Of a stretch of DNA of 64,000 nt, positions 45,504-54,434 are shown piece by piece (positions within the stretch are counted from its first letter, which is position 1; each line of letters starts with the position of its first letter). The DNA comes from Rubrivivax sp. (GTDB lineage Bacteria > Pseudomonadota > Gammaproteobacteria > Burkholderiales > Burkholderiaceae_C). The stretch lies in contig JADJHR010000003.1 of the NCBI GenBank assembly GCA_016707445.1, positions 744,001-808,000 on the forward strand, written 5' to 3'. The translations under genes were made by a program, and so were the position numbers. Under the pieces are notes generated by a model, which was not told where the DNA came from, made no database searches, and saw only the letters and a list, made by a program, of their open reading frames with translations.

Positions 45504-45813
45504 CGCAGGGGTGTCCCGGCGGCTTTCGGCAACCCTCATGCAACAGGGTTGGCAGTCCGCCAAGCACGGAATCGGGAACCAGGCGGCGCAGTCCACCAGG
45601 CAGCGCCCGTTGGTCGAGCAAGCTGCTGCGCAAGAAGACCACCAAGTCGTCGAACTCGCCATAGCTGAGCGCGGCCGACGTGGACAGCAGCGGGTGCAGT
45701 GTGGCCAGCACGAATTGAATTTGACCGACCGCGATGGCGTTGGCGACGGTGCGGTGAGTGTGGTTTGCTGTGGTGGCGCCGGGCCGAACTGGCGCCGCGG
45801 CACGGCAGGCCAT
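45504..45813 (-). pseudogene. Possible C-terminal remnant of a di-haem cytochrome peroxidase-like gene
   Basis: The segment LSYGEFDDLVVFLRSSLLDQ followed by LRRLVPDSVLGGLPTLLHE resembles the last residues of cytochrome-c-peroxidase-like proteins, where a helix reading EFDDLVAFLR precedes a Pro-rich end. No CXXCH haem motif is present in the piece, and it is cut off by other remnants. The assignment is weak. Confidence 0.3.
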
Positions 45814-46061
45814 TGCCGAAGAGGTGCGCCGCGCTGCGTGTCGGCCACGACTTCTGGGGGCGTGTCATCAAGGCCAGTGGCTTTGCACCCGATGCCTGAG
45901 TTCGCCTTGAACCTTGGGTTCACACGCCCTTCAACACCTGGCCCATTCCCAGAGCGCCGTGCACGCCCGAAGATGAACGCCATTGCAGCAGCCAAACACA
46001 CGCCACCATGACCTGCCAGAACGCACTTCCCGGTCAAACTCTGCCCGCCCGCACAGCGCGC

Positions 46062-46346
46062 ATGACCTACCTGCACGTGCTGACCTGGCTCTTCACGGTA
46101 TTCAGCTCGGCGCGCGTGCTGGCCTACCTGCCCACGATGTGGGCCATCCAGGCCAGCGGCGATTCCAGCCAGCACTCACTGTGGACTTGGTGCACCTGGC
46201 TGGGCGCCAACGCGACGATGGCGGCGTGGCTGTACGAACAGAACGGCCAGCGCCTGGGGCGTGCTGTGATCGTCAATATCGTGAACGCGACGATGTGTGC
46301 CGTGACGGTGGCGCTGATCCTGGTGCACCGCAGTTCACACTTTTGA
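46062..46346 (+). CDS. Small inner-membrane protein, unknown
   Basis: The 94-residue product has three hydrophobic stretches: LHVLTWLFTVFSSARVLAYL, SLWTWCTWLGANATMAAWLY and IVNIVNATMCAVTVALIL. ATG 46062 begins the membrane-type sequence; ATG 46008 would add 18 residues without a membrane segment. No clear ribosome site helps. It lies 13 bp before another small membrane protein gene, so the two likely function together. No family is recognised. Confidence 0.55.
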   Translation: MTYLHVLTWLFTVFSSARVLAYLPTMWAIQASGDSSQHSLWTWCTWLGANATMAAWLYEQNGQRLGRAVIVNIVNATMCAVTVALILVHRSSHF

Positions 46347-46359
46347 TCAGGAGTTCAGC

Positions 46360-46827
46360 ATGACCGCCACCGATCTCATGGGCTGGGCCGCCGCGGCGAT
46401 GACCCTGCTGGCTTTCACCTCGCGCGACGTGCACTTGTTGCGCCTGGCCTCGCTGGGTGCAAGCGTGGCGTTCATCACCTATGCGACGGCCACGGCGACT
46501 TGGCCGGTGCTGGCTTTGCATACCGTGCTGCTACCTGTAAATTTGCGCCGGTTGTTCGAGCTGCGGCGCGCAGGCCGCAGTTCGCGCGAGAAAAGCGGGC
46601 AATGCAACACGTCCATGACGTGCGACTCAGGGAAGACGGCGCGAAGGACATCGCGGCGATGGCGTCGCCTGGCATTGGTGGCGCTTGCGGTCGTTTCCAG
46701 CGCGATGCCCACTGCTGCAGCGCCCACGTGTGCCGAGTGCATACATGCCAGAGCGGTTGAATCGTGCCGGCAGGACCAGGTTCCGGAGTCTATGGTCGCG
46801 AGCCTGGCGCGGGCAGGCGCCAGGTGA
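46360..46827 (+). CDS. Small membrane protein with odd C-terminal tail
   Basis: AGGAG sits 8 bp before the ATG. The first about 70 residues are membrane-type (DLMGWAAAAMTLLAFTSRDV, then LRLASLGASVAFITYATATA and WPVLALHTVLLPVNLRRLFE), resembling small YgjV-like or PQ-loop-like proteins. After this the sequence becomes basic and Ser/Cys rich (CNTSMTCDSGKTARRTSRRW), then holds another hydrophobic stretch (LALVALAVVSSAMPTAAAP). The tail looks unnatural for this family and may follow a frame slip or a fused fragment. Confidence 0.5.
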   Translation: MTATDLMGWAAAAMTLLAFTSRDVHLLRLASLGASVAFITYATATATWPVLALHTVLLPVNLRRLFELRRAGRSSREKSGQCNTSMTCDSGKTARRTSRRWRRLALVALAVVSSAMPTAAAPTCAECIHARAVESCRQDQVPESMVASLARAGAR

Positions 46828-46833
46828 GCCTGC

Positions 46834-47829
46834 CTATGGCACCGCCGACGCGCGCGGGCGCTTGGCCGTCAGCCACCGTGGCACTCCCGATGCCCCCAGG
46901 GGCACATGGCGCTGGTGTTCAATCTCGGCGAACAGCTGCACCACCCAGTCGATGAACAAGCGCACGCGCTGCACGCGTCGCACGCTGGGTGGGTGCAAGA
47001 GCGTCACCGGCGGCACCTCGGGGCTGACCCAGTCGCGCAGGGCCGGCACCAGCGCGCCTGCGGCGAAGCGTGCGTCGTATTGGGTGTCCCATTCCAGGAT
47101 ACGGCCCACACCCACGCCAGCCACCACCAGGTCGCGCAGCAGATCGCGGTGCACGTTGTCGACGACCACCGTGCCGCGGGCGGTGACCGCCACTTCCTCG
47201 TCGCCCCGCTGAAAGCGCCACAGGTCCATCACCGCACCCGTCTGGGCAGACCGCACGCAAAGGCAGTTGTGCCGCGCAAGTTCTGAAGGATGCCGGGGCA
47301 CGCCGTGCTCTGCCCAGTACGACGGCGCTGCGCAGACGACGTAACTCACCGCACCCAGGCGCCGTTGCACAAAATCGTCCACCTTCGGCCAGCCGACGAC
47401 CAGCATCACGTCAACGCCGCGCACCTGCTCTTCGGTGGGCTGCATGAAGTAGCGCACATCCAGTTGCACTTCGGGGTGGGCCGCCAGGAAGCGCGGCAGT
47501 GCCGGGGTCAGGCACTCCTGAGCGATCACCGGCTGCACGCCCACCACCACGGTGCCGCGCACCCGCGACATGGCGCCCGAGGCCACGTCGTCGGCCTCGG
47601 TCAATGCAGCCACCAGCGGGCGGCAGCTCTCCAGATAGGCGCTGCCCGCCGCGGTGAGCACGATGCCCTGGGCGCGGCGCTCCAGCAACTTGATCTTCAG
47701 CGTCATTTCGAGCGCGCCGACGAGCTTGGCCACTGCCGCCACGCTGACGCCGTGATGGCGGGCTGCAGCTGACAGGCTCGCCCCGTCGGCCGCGGCGATG
47801 AAGTATTCGAGAGCGCGCAGCTTGTCCAT
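46834..47829 (-). CDS. LysR-family transcriptional regulator
   Basis: The N-terminal winged helix is MDKLRALEYFIAAADGASLS, then AAARHHGVSVAAVAKLVGAL, then LLERRAQGIVLTAAG. The effector domain follows (about residues 90-295), e.g. GTVVVGVQPVIAQECLTPAL and VDNVHRDLLRDLVVAGVGVG. ATG 47829 is used; ATG 47841 would add four residues. It is divergent from the TctC-type binding protein gene, so it probably controls that operon in response to a small acid, as is common for Bug proteins. Length 331 residues. Confidence 0.88.
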   Translation of the reverse strand: MDKLRALEYFIAAADGASLSAAARHHGVSVAAVAKLVGALEMTLKIKLLERRAQGIVLTAAGSAYLESCRPLVAALTEADDVASGAMSRVRGTVVVGVQPVIAQECLTPALPRFLAAHPEVQLDVRYFMQPTEEQVRGVDVMLVVGWPKVDDFVQRRLGAVSYVVCAAPSYWAEHGVPRHPSELARHNCLCVRSAQTGAVMDLWRFQRGDEEVAVTARGTVVVDNVHRDLLRDLVVAGVGVGRILEWDTQYDARFAAGALVPALRDWVSPEVPPVTLLHPPSVRRVQRVRLFIDWVVQLFAEIEHQRHVPLGASGVPRWLTAKRPRASAVP

Positions 47830-47963
47830 GTCGTCACCCATTGTCGATTCTGGAGATTCAACCATCGGTTGAAACCTGCTGCGACGCCCGGTGCATTCCC
47901 AGCGCAGCCACATCTGGCCATGATGCACACCATCGTCGCCTGCCATGTCAACCCGAGATCGCC

Positions 47964-48953
47964 ATGCACCATCCGACCCAGCGCCGCCAGGTTCTTGTTC
48001 AAGGGCTCGCCCTGGGACTGTCAGTGCTGGCTTCGTCCTCAAGGGCACAAGCCCCGGCATGGCCCAGCCGCCCCCTCAAGCTGGTGGCGGGCGGGCCCGG
48101 CAGCGTCACCGACATCCGCGCCCGCTGGCTGGCCGAGAAGCTGGGCGAAGCGCTGGGCCACGCCGTGGTGGTGGAGAACAGCGGCGCTGCCGGCGGCAAC
48201 GTGGGTGCCGCGCAGGTGGCTCGCGCCGCGCCCGACGGCCACACGCTGCTGATGACGCACCAGGGCATCGCCGCGATCAACCCGCACCTGTTCGCCAGTC
48301 CCGGATACGACGCGCTGCGCGACTTCGCCGCGGTAGCGCGTTTTGGCATCGGCGCGCTGCTTCTGGCGGTGCCTGCGGCGTCGCCAGCGCAGACCGTACG
48401 CGACCTGCTCGAGCGCGCCGCGGCCAAACCGGGCGCGCTGAATTTCGGTACCCCGGGCAATGGCTCGCCTCCGCACCTGGCCGCAGTGCAGTTCATGCGC
48501 ATGGCCGGTTTCGAGGCCACGCACGTGCCGTACAAGGGAGGGGGCGCGATGATGACCGCGCTGCTGGCGGGCGAAGTCGACTGGGCCATTGAGGGCCTGA
48601 CCGCCACGCTGCCGCAGGTAAAGGCCGGCCGACTGCGGGCGCTGGCCGTCACCGGAGCGCGCCGTGACCTTGCACTGCCGGACGCGCCGACGCTGGCCGA
48701 AGCCGGTGTGCCGGGCTACAGCTACATCGGCTGGACAGGCGTGGTAGCGCCTGCTGCCACGCCGCTGTGGGTGGTGGAACGGCTGAACCGCGAGATCAAC
48801 CGCATCGCCAGCAGCGAAGATGGCCGGCGCTGGTTCCAGCGCATAAGCGCCGATGCAGGCGAACAGAGCCCGGCCGAGTTTGCGGCCTTCGTGCAGGCCG
48901 AGCACACCAAGATGGGCGAACTGGTCAAGGCTGCTGGCCTGCGCGCCGAATGA
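47964..48953 (+). CDS. Tripartite tricarboxylate transporter substrate-binding protein (Bug/TctC)
   Basis: This is a periplasmic binding protein delivering carboxylates or other small anions to a TctAB carrier. The signal region is RQVLVQGLALGLSVLASSSR followed by AQA. The family motifs follow: PLKLVAGGPGSVTDIRARW, VVENSGAAGGNVGAAQVARA, HVPYKGGGAMMTALLAGEV and DAPTLAEAGVPGYSYIGWTG. Length is 329 residues. No tctAB lies next to it; tctBA appears about 14 kb downstream without its own tctC in view. The stop overlaps the methyltransferase start (ATGA). Confidence 0.9.
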   Translation: MHHPTQRRQVLVQGLALGLSVLASSSRAQAPAWPSRPLKLVAGGPGSVTDIRARWLAEKLGEALGHAVVVENSGAAGGNVGAAQVARAAPDGHTLLMTHQGIAAINPHLFASPGYDALRDFAAVARFGIGALLLAVPAASPAQTVRDLLERAAAKPGALNFGTPGNGSPPHLAAVQFMRMAGFEATHVPYKGGGAMMTALLAGEVDWAIEGLTATLPQVKAGRLRALAVTGARRDLALPDAPTLAEAGVPGYSYIGWTGVVAPAATPLWVVERLNREINRIASSEDGRRWFQRISADAGEQSPAEFAAFVQAEHTKMGELVKAAGLRAE

Positions 48954-49996
48954 CGGCAGTGGCGGACCGCGACCCATTGGCCCAATCGCGGCTGATGGAA
49001 CTCATCAACGCCGGTTGGACCACCCAGGCCGTGGCGGCAGCCTGCGAACTTGACCTTCCGGACCGTCTGGCGGCGGGCGCCCGCGCGACCACCGATCTGG
49101 CACGCGAGACCGGAGCCGACCTTGACGCTCTGACCCGCCTGCTGCGCGCGCTTGTCACGCTGGAAGTGTGCAGCGAAGTTGCGGCCGACACCTTTGCGCT
49201 CGGAACCTTGGGCCCGTTGTTGTGCCACGGGCACGAGCAGGGGCTGCGTCACTGGGCGTTGCTGAACGGAGGCCTGCTGTGGACGCGTTGGGGCGCTTTG
49301 AGCGCCAAGGTGCGAGTGGGCCGTGGCGGCGCGACGAGCAACGATTCAACCGAGCGGTTTCGCAGGCTTGAAACAGACGCCGAGGAGGCTGCGCTCTTCC
49401 ACGGCGCGATGACCGAGTTGAGTCGACGCGTCGGCGGTTCGCTGAACGCCACCTTGACGGTGCCTGACGGCGCACTGGTGGTCGACGTGGGTGGTGGCTC
49501 CGGCGAACTGCTTGCTACTGTCCTGGCGACAAGACCTTCGATTCGCGGTTTGCTTTTCGACCTTTCGCCTGCGCTGGCGCGCGCGCTGCCGCTGCTGCAC
49601 CACCACGGCGTGGCGGGCCGGTGCGACCTTCGGTCAGGCAGCTTCTTCGACGTTGTGCCACCGCAGGGCGACCTCTACTTGTTGAAGAGTGTGTTGCACG
49701 ACTGGGACGACGAATGCGCCGCTCTGCTGCTGAGCCGCTGCAGCGAGGCCATGAAGCCCAGTGCCCGCCTGGTGGTCGTCGAACGAACGATGCCGGAACG
49801 TATGGGTACCGCGCCAGAAGATCGGGCCGTGGCACGCTCTGACCTGAACATGCTGGTGGGTCTGGCAGGACGCGAGCGCTGTTTGTCGGAATACCGCAAG
49901 CTCTTCGAGCACGCTGGACTGGCGCTGCAGAAAGCTTGGGCGCTGAGTGCCGGCTTCAGTGCGATCCAGGTGACTCGCCAACACGCGGCCGGATGA
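48950..49996 (+). CDS. O-methyltransferase, plant/bacterial family 2
   Basis: This is an SAM-dependent methyltransferase acting on an unknown, probably phenolic substrate. The N-terminal dimerisation domain (about residues 1-95) contains INAGWTTQAVAAACELDLPD and DLDALTRLLRALVTLEVCSE. The SAM-binding domain has VVDVGGGSGELLATVLATRP, the acidic pocket FDLSPAL, and DLYLLKSVLHDWDDECAALL. The latter is the HDWDD motif carrying the catalytic His of family 2 O-methyltransferases. Length is 348 residues. It is co-transcribed with the Bug-type binding protein, which suggests processing of an imported aromatic acid, but this is inference. Confidence 0.87.
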   Translation: MTAVADRDPLAQSRLMELINAGWTTQAVAAACELDLPDRLAAGARATTDLARETGADLDALTRLLRALVTLEVCSEVAADTFALGTLGPLLCHGHEQGLRHWALLNGGLLWTRWGALSAKVRVGRGGATSNDSTERFRRLETDAEEAALFHGAMTELSRRVGGSLNATLTVPDGALVVDVGGGSGELLATVLATRPSIRGLLFDLSPALARALPLLHHHGVAGRCDLRSGSFFDVVPPQGDLYLLKSVLHDWDDECAALLLSRCSEAMKPSARLVVVERTMPERMGTAPEDRAVARSDLNMLVGLAGRERCLSEYRKLFEHAGLALQKAWALSAGFSAIQVTRQHAAG

Positions 49997-50353
49997 ACGA
50001 GCGGACGCCGCGGAGTCACATCCAGCGCGCCGCAATGTCGAGCTCGTAGCTTCCGGCTCTGGGGACGGTCAAAGCGAGCGTGGTCAATTCAGCGGAGCTG
50101 TCGCCGAGCTGCCTATGGCGGTCACCCGCTCCTGGCCGACTGCGACCATTCGCCTCCAACTCCGGTATGTGCGATCGCGCCTGAGACTCGACCGGCGCCG
50201 CTGCATGCTCCGGGCGGCTCGCCGTTGGACAGAGCCGTCGAGGCCGACAGCCGTCACATTGGTCGTCAGCCGCACCCTTCCGCCGGCGGCGCGTGTTGAA
50301 CCGGTTGCGGTGGTGCATTCCGTGTCCTCCGGCCGCGCCGGGATAATCCGCGC
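49997..50353. other. Intergenic stretch without a confident gene
   Basis: These 357 bp lie between the methyltransferase and the next gene. On the minus strand, fragments such as TTLALTVPRAGSYELDIAAR just inside the methyltransferase end and VRLTTNVTAVGLDG have protein-like character but are in different frames, so a decayed minus-strand gene is possible. Nothing firm is called. Confidence 0.3.
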
Positions 50354-51259
50354 ATGCACCTCGTGATCCCGTTTGCCGCGCCTTTGTCCGACGCCGGCCG
50401 TGAGGCCTTGCGGGGCTTGCGCTGGCCTCGGTTGCAGGCGCTGCTGGCCGGTCGCCACGGCGAACGTGACGAGGGCGACGAGTACAGCCTGAGCCCGCCC
50501 CACGAACGTGCGCTGGCGCGCGCCTGGGGCTGGGCCGGGGCTGACGGCCAGCTGCCCTTTGCCGCCGCGTTGGCCGCGGCCGATGGCGTCGACACCGGCG
50601 ACCTGGCCTGGGGCCTGCTGACACCGGTGCACTGGCGGTTGGGCACCGACCAGGTCAGCCTGTTCGACCCGGCGGCATTGCAACTCGACGAGGCCACGTC
50701 GCGGACCTTCTACGATGCCGTGTGCGGGCTCTACACCAGCGAAGGCTTCGTGATGCACTGGGCGGCACCCCTGCGCTGGTACCTGGCCCATGAGTCCTTG
50801 CGCCAGCTGGCCACCGCGTCGCTGGACCGTGTGATCGGCCGCAACGTCGACCGCTGGCTGCCGGCCGGCGCCGACGCGCGGCTGCTGGGCCGTTTGCAGA
50901 ACGAGGCCCAGATGACGCTGTACACCCACCCCTTGAACGACGAACGCGAGGCACGCCGGCAGCCCACGGTCAATTCGGTCTGGCTCAGCGGCTGCGGCGT
51001 GGCCCAGCCCTGTCGCGGCCAGGCGCAGGTTGATGACCGGCTACGCCATTGCGCGCTGGCGGAAGACTGGCCGCGCTGGGCCAAGTCCTGGGCGCAGATC
51101 GACGAGGAACTGCCGGCGCTGTCGACGCCGTTGGCGCGGTTGACGCTGTGCGGCGAACGCTCGGCGCTGAGTTTTGCGCTGCCCGCACGCGGCCTGTGGT
51201 CGCAGATCAGTGCGCGCTTTGCCCGCACTGATCTGGCGCAAGCCCTGGCGACACTGTGA
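50354..51259 (+). CDS. Conserved protein annotated as phosphoglycerate-mutase-like, partner of recJ
   Basis: The product starts MHLVIPFAAPLSDAGREALR and is 301 residues. It has no signal peptide. Recognisable segments are ERALARAWGWAGADGQLPFA, GLLTPVHWRLGTDQVSLFDP, MTLYTHPLNDEREARRQPTV and NSVWLSGCG. In Burkholderiales this family sits directly upstream of recJ and is often labelled as a regulatory or phosphoglycerate-mutase-related protein because of NSVWLSG-type motifs. The reaction is not established. The stop overlaps recJ by four bases, so the two are coupled. Confidence 0.75.
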   Translation: MHLVIPFAAPLSDAGREALRGLRWPRLQALLAGRHGERDEGDEYSLSPPHERALARAWGWAGADGQLPFAAALAAADGVDTGDLAWGLLTPVHWRLGTDQVSLFDPAALQLDEATSRTFYDAVCGLYTSEGFVMHWAAPLRWYLAHESLRQLATASLDRVIGRNVDRWLPAGADARLLGRLQNEAQMTLYTHPLNDEREARRQPTVNSVWLSGCGVAQPCRGQAQVDDRLRHCALAEDWPRWAKSWAQIDEELPALSTPLARLTLCGERSALSFALPARGLWSQISARFARTDLAQALATL

Positions 51260-52989
51260 GCACGCCGCACATCGCGCCCCACATTGTCTTGCGCGACGTG
51301 CCGCCGCGTGCCCGCTTTGCGCTCGAGCAGGCCGGCGTTCACCCCTTGCTGGCCGGGCTGCTGGCGGCGCGCGGCGTGCGCAGTGCAGAAGACCTCGATG
51401 ACGACCTGCGACATATGCTGCCGCCCGACAGCCTGCGTGGCGCGGCTGAGGCTGGCGTGCTGCTGGCCGATGCAATCGACGCCGGGCGCCGCATCTGCAT
51501 CGTGGCCGACTACGACTGCGACGGCGCCACCGCCTGCGCGCTGGCGCTTCGCGGCCTGGCGTTGCTGGGCGCGCCGCGCGCGCAGCTGGCCTATGTGGTG
51601 CCCGACCGCGCGGTGCACGGCTACGGCCTGACACCGGCCATCGTCGATCTGGCGCTGCAGCAGCGGCCCGCGCTGTTGGTCACGGTGGACAACGGCATCG
51701 CCAGCCTGGCCGGCGTGGCGCATGCGCGCGCGCACGGGCTGCAGGTGCTGGTCACCGACCACCACCTGCCGGCGCTGGAAGCCGACGCGGTGGTGCTGCC
51801 CGATGCCAACGTCATCGTCAACCCCAACCAGCCCGGCTGCAACTTCGCCAGCAAGGCATTGGCGGGGGTCGGTGTGATGTTCTACGTGCTGCTGGCCACG
51901 CGCGCGGTGCTGCGGCAGCGCGGTCGCTTCGATTCGGCCCCGCAACCGCGGCTGGACGCGCTGCTCGACCTCGTCGCGCTGGGCACCGTGGCCGACGTGG
52001 TACGGCTGGACGCGAACAACCGGCGCCTGGTGGCGCAGGGCCTCAAGCGCATCCGCCAGGGCCGCATGCAGCCCGGCGTGGCGGCGTTGTTCGCGGTGGC
52101 GCGGCGTGAACCGGCGCGCGCCTCGGCCTTCGATTTCGGCTTTGCGCTGGGCCCACGCATCAACGCCGCCGGCCGCCTGGCCGACATGACACTGGGCATC
52201 GAATGCCTGAGCACCGACGACCTTGGCCGCGCCACCGAGCTGGCGGCGCAGCTCGATGCCATCAACCGCGAGCGGCGCGAGGTCGAGGCCGGCATGCGCG
52301 AGCAGGCCGAGCTGACCCTGGCCGGGCTGGCACTGGATGCCGCGCCGCCGGCGGTGTCGCTGTACGACCCCGGCTTTCACGAAGGGGTGGTCGGCATCGT
52401 TGCCGGGCGCGTGAAGGACAGCCTGCACCGCCCGACCTTCGTCTTTGCGCGTGGCGCCGACGGGCACCTGAAAGGCTCGGGCCGGTCGATCCCGGGTTTC
52501 CATCTGCGCGACGCGCTGGACCTGGTCAGCAAGCGCCAGCCCGGGCTGCTGCAGCGCTTCGGCGGCCACGCGATGGCGGCCGGGGCAACGATCGACGCAA
52601 GCGGCTTCGAGATCTTCGCTGCCGCCTTCGAGCAGGTGGCGCGCGAGGGCCTGGACGCTGCCACGCTGACCCGCACGCTGTGCACCGACGGGCCGCTGGC
52701 GCTGCAATGGTTCAACGCCGAAACGGTGGCCCTGCTGGACGCGCAGGTCTGGGGCCAGGGTTTCGAGGCTCCGGTCTTCTGCGACGAGGTGCAGGTGCTG
52801 CAGCAGCGCCTGGTCGCCGACAAGCACTTGAAGCTGCGCCTGCAACTGGTCGGCGGCGCGCCGCGCGACGCGATCTGGTTCGGCCACGTCGATCCGCTGC
52901 CCGACCGCGTGCGGCTGGCCTATCGCCTGAGCCTGGACCACTGGAATGGCCAGGCGCGGGTGCAGATGGTCGTCGAGGCGGTGCAATGA
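51256..52989 (+). CDS. recJ: Single-stranded-DNA-specific exonuclease RecJ
   Basis: This is a 5'-3' exonuclease of recombination and mismatch repair. The DHH domain motifs are IVADYDCDGATACALALRGL, LLVTVDNGIAS, VTDHHLPALEADAVVLPDAN with the DHH triplet, and LGTVADVVRLDANN. The DHHA1 domain contains LKGSGRSIPGFHLRDALDLV and LQRFGGHAMAAGATI. Length is 577 residues, normal for RecJ. It overlaps the preceding gene and the next start. The frame is intact. Confidence 0.96.
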   Translation: MSTPHIAPHIVLRDVPPRARFALEQAGVHPLLAGLLAARGVRSAEDLDDDLRHMLPPDSLRGAAEAGVLLADAIDAGRRICIVADYDCDGATACALALRGLALLGAPRAQLAYVVPDRAVHGYGLTPAIVDLALQQRPALLVTVDNGIASLAGVAHARAHGLQVLVTDHHLPALEADAVVLPDANVIVNPNQPGCNFASKALAGVGVMFYVLLATRAVLRQRGRFDSAPQPRLDALLDLVALGTVADVVRLDANNRRLVAQGLKRIRQGRMQPGVAALFAVARREPARASAFDFGFALGPRINAAGRLADMTLGIECLSTDDLGRATELAAQLDAINRERREVEAGMREQAELTLAGLALDAAPPAVSLYDPGFHEGVVGIVAGRVKDSLHRPTFVFARGADGHLKGSGRSIPGFHLRDALDLVSKRQPGLLQRFGGHAMAAGATIDASGFEIFAAAFEQVAREGLDAATLTRTLCTDGPLALQWFNAETVALLDAQVWGQGFEAPVFCDEVQVLQQRLVADKHLKLRLQLVGGAPRDAIWFGHVDPLPDRVRLAYRLSLDHWNGQARVQMVVEAVQ

Positions 52990-53018
52990 ACACGATCCGG
53001 CACAGGCATGATGGCGCC

Positions 53019-54119
53019 ATGCGAAACACGCGATACGTGCTGTTGGCGGTCACCCTGAGCCTGGCCGCACTGGGGCTGGGTGCGCAGACGCTCAAGCCCG
53101 TGACCGTGGTCCGCGGCCTGGTCAACCCCTGGTCGCTGGCCTTTCTGCCCGACGGGCGCATGCTGGTCACCGAGCGCCCCGGGCGGCTGCGCATCGTCGG
53201 CAGCGATGGCCGCCTGTCAGAGCCGGTGGGCGGGCTGCCGCCGATCGCGGCGAGCGGTCAATGCGGCCTGCTCGACGTGGTGCTCGACCCCAAGTTCGAG
53301 ACCAACGCCGTCATCTACTGGAGTTATGCCGAGACCGGCGAAGGTGGCAACGGCACGGCAGTGGCACGCGGTCGGCTGCAGGGCGTGCAGTTGCAGGACG
53401 TGAAGGTGATCTTCCGTCAGCAGCCCAAGGTGGTCAGCAACCTTCACTGTGGCGGCCGGCTGGTGTTTGCGCGCGACGGGCGGCTGTTCGTCACGCTGGG
53501 CGACCGCTTCTCGCGCAAGGAAGACGCGCAGAACCTGTCCAACCACCTGGGCAAGATCGTTCGCATCGAGGCCGACGGCAGCGTGCCGGCCGACAACCCC
53601 TTCGTCGGCAAGTCCGGCGCCGCGCCCGAGATCTGGAGCCTGGGCCACCGCAACGTTCAGGGCGCCGCATTGCACCCGGCGAGCGGCGAGCTGTGGGAAA
53701 CCGAGCATGGCCCGCAGGGCGGCGACGAGATCAACGTGGTCGACGCCGGCAAGAACTACGGCTGGCCGCTGGTGACCTACGGCCGCAACTACGGCAGCGG
53801 CACGCGCATCGGAGAAGAAGGCCCCAAGCCCGGCTTCGAGCAACCGCTGTGGCACTGGGTGCCGCTGTCGATCGCGCCCAGCGGCATGGCCTTTCTGACC
53901 AGCGACCGCTACCCGGGCTGGAAGGGCAGCCTCTTCGTCGGTTCACTGCGTGACCAGCAGTTGTTGCGCCTGACGCTCGATGGCCGCAAGGTGGTGGCCG
54001 AAGAACGCCTGCTGCGCAACCTGAAGGAACGTGTGCGCGACGTCCGCCAGGGCCCCGACGGCTGGCTGTACCTGCTGACCGACAATGCCGACGGGCGCGT
54101 GATCCGGGTCGAGCGCTGA
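53019..54119 (+). CDS. PQQ-dependent sugar dehydrogenase (YliI/Asd-like)
   Basis: This is an exported six-bladed propeller enzyme that probably oxidises aldose sugars with PQQ. ATG 53019 starts a signal peptide (MRNTRYVLLAVTLSLAALGL); ATG 52986 overlaps recJ and is in frame but leaves the signal less natural. Family motifs are GLVNPWSLAFLPDGRMLVTE, DRFSRKEDAQNLSNHLGKIV, GHRNVQGAALHPASGELWET, EHGPQGGDEIN and GKNYGWPLVTYGRNY. The catalytic-region GHRN and HGP motifs are present. 366 residues. Confidence 0.9.
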   Translation: MRNTRYVLLAVTLSLAALGLGAQTLKPVTVVRGLVNPWSLAFLPDGRMLVTERPGRLRIVGSDGRLSEPVGGLPPIAASGQCGLLDVVLDPKFETNAVIYWSYAETGEGGNGTAVARGRLQGVQLQDVKVIFRQQPKVVSNLHCGGRLVFARDGRLFVTLGDRFSRKEDAQNLSNHLGKIVRIEADGSVPADNPFVGKSGAAPEIWSLGHRNVQGAALHPASGELWETEHGPQGGDEINVVDAGKNYGWPLVTYGRNYGSGTRIGEEGPKPGFEQPLWHWVPLSIAPSGMAFLTSDRYPGWKGSLFVGSLRDQQLLRLTLDGRKVVAEERLLRNLKERVRDVRQGPDGWLYLLTDNADGRVIRVER

Positions 54120-54153
54120 AGTGCGGGGTTAGTCGGCCTCCTCCGGCGCGCCG

Positions 54154-54381
54154 CTACTGCAGCTGGCAGGCCCCCGGGCCATCGGGGTTGCCGCAGCTGC
54201 CGCAGGGGCTGGCGAATGGGGCGGGCTGCCGGGCGCTGGCTGATTCGGCGGTGGCGAAGACCGACAGTTGCTTGTCGAGCTGGCTGGAATGGCAGCTGGG
54301 GCATTCAATCCGGGTGTCGGACCGCACCAGCAACTCGAACGCGTTGCCGCAGGACTGACAGGCGTATTCGTAGATCGGCAT
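54154..54381 (-). CDS. FmdB-family zinc-ribbon protein
   Basis: The 75-residue product starts MPIYEYACQSCGNAFELLVR and has a zinc ribbon C-x2-C (CQSC) and second C-x2-C (CPSC), followed by a linker and a C-terminal CGSCGNPDGPGAC. It is the usual small regulatory-protein family FmdB/PutA-zinc-ribbon. The start ATG at 54381 is clear. No role beyond zinc binding is known. Confidence 0.9.
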   Translation of the reverse strand: MPIYEYACQSCGNAFELLVRSDTRIECPSCHSSQLDKQLSVFATAESASARQPAPFASPCGSCGNPDGPGACQLQ

Positions 54382-54434
54382 CGCAGGCTCCTTGTTCAGG
54401 GCCGAATTGTGCTGCAGGCCGTTGGCACGGGATC

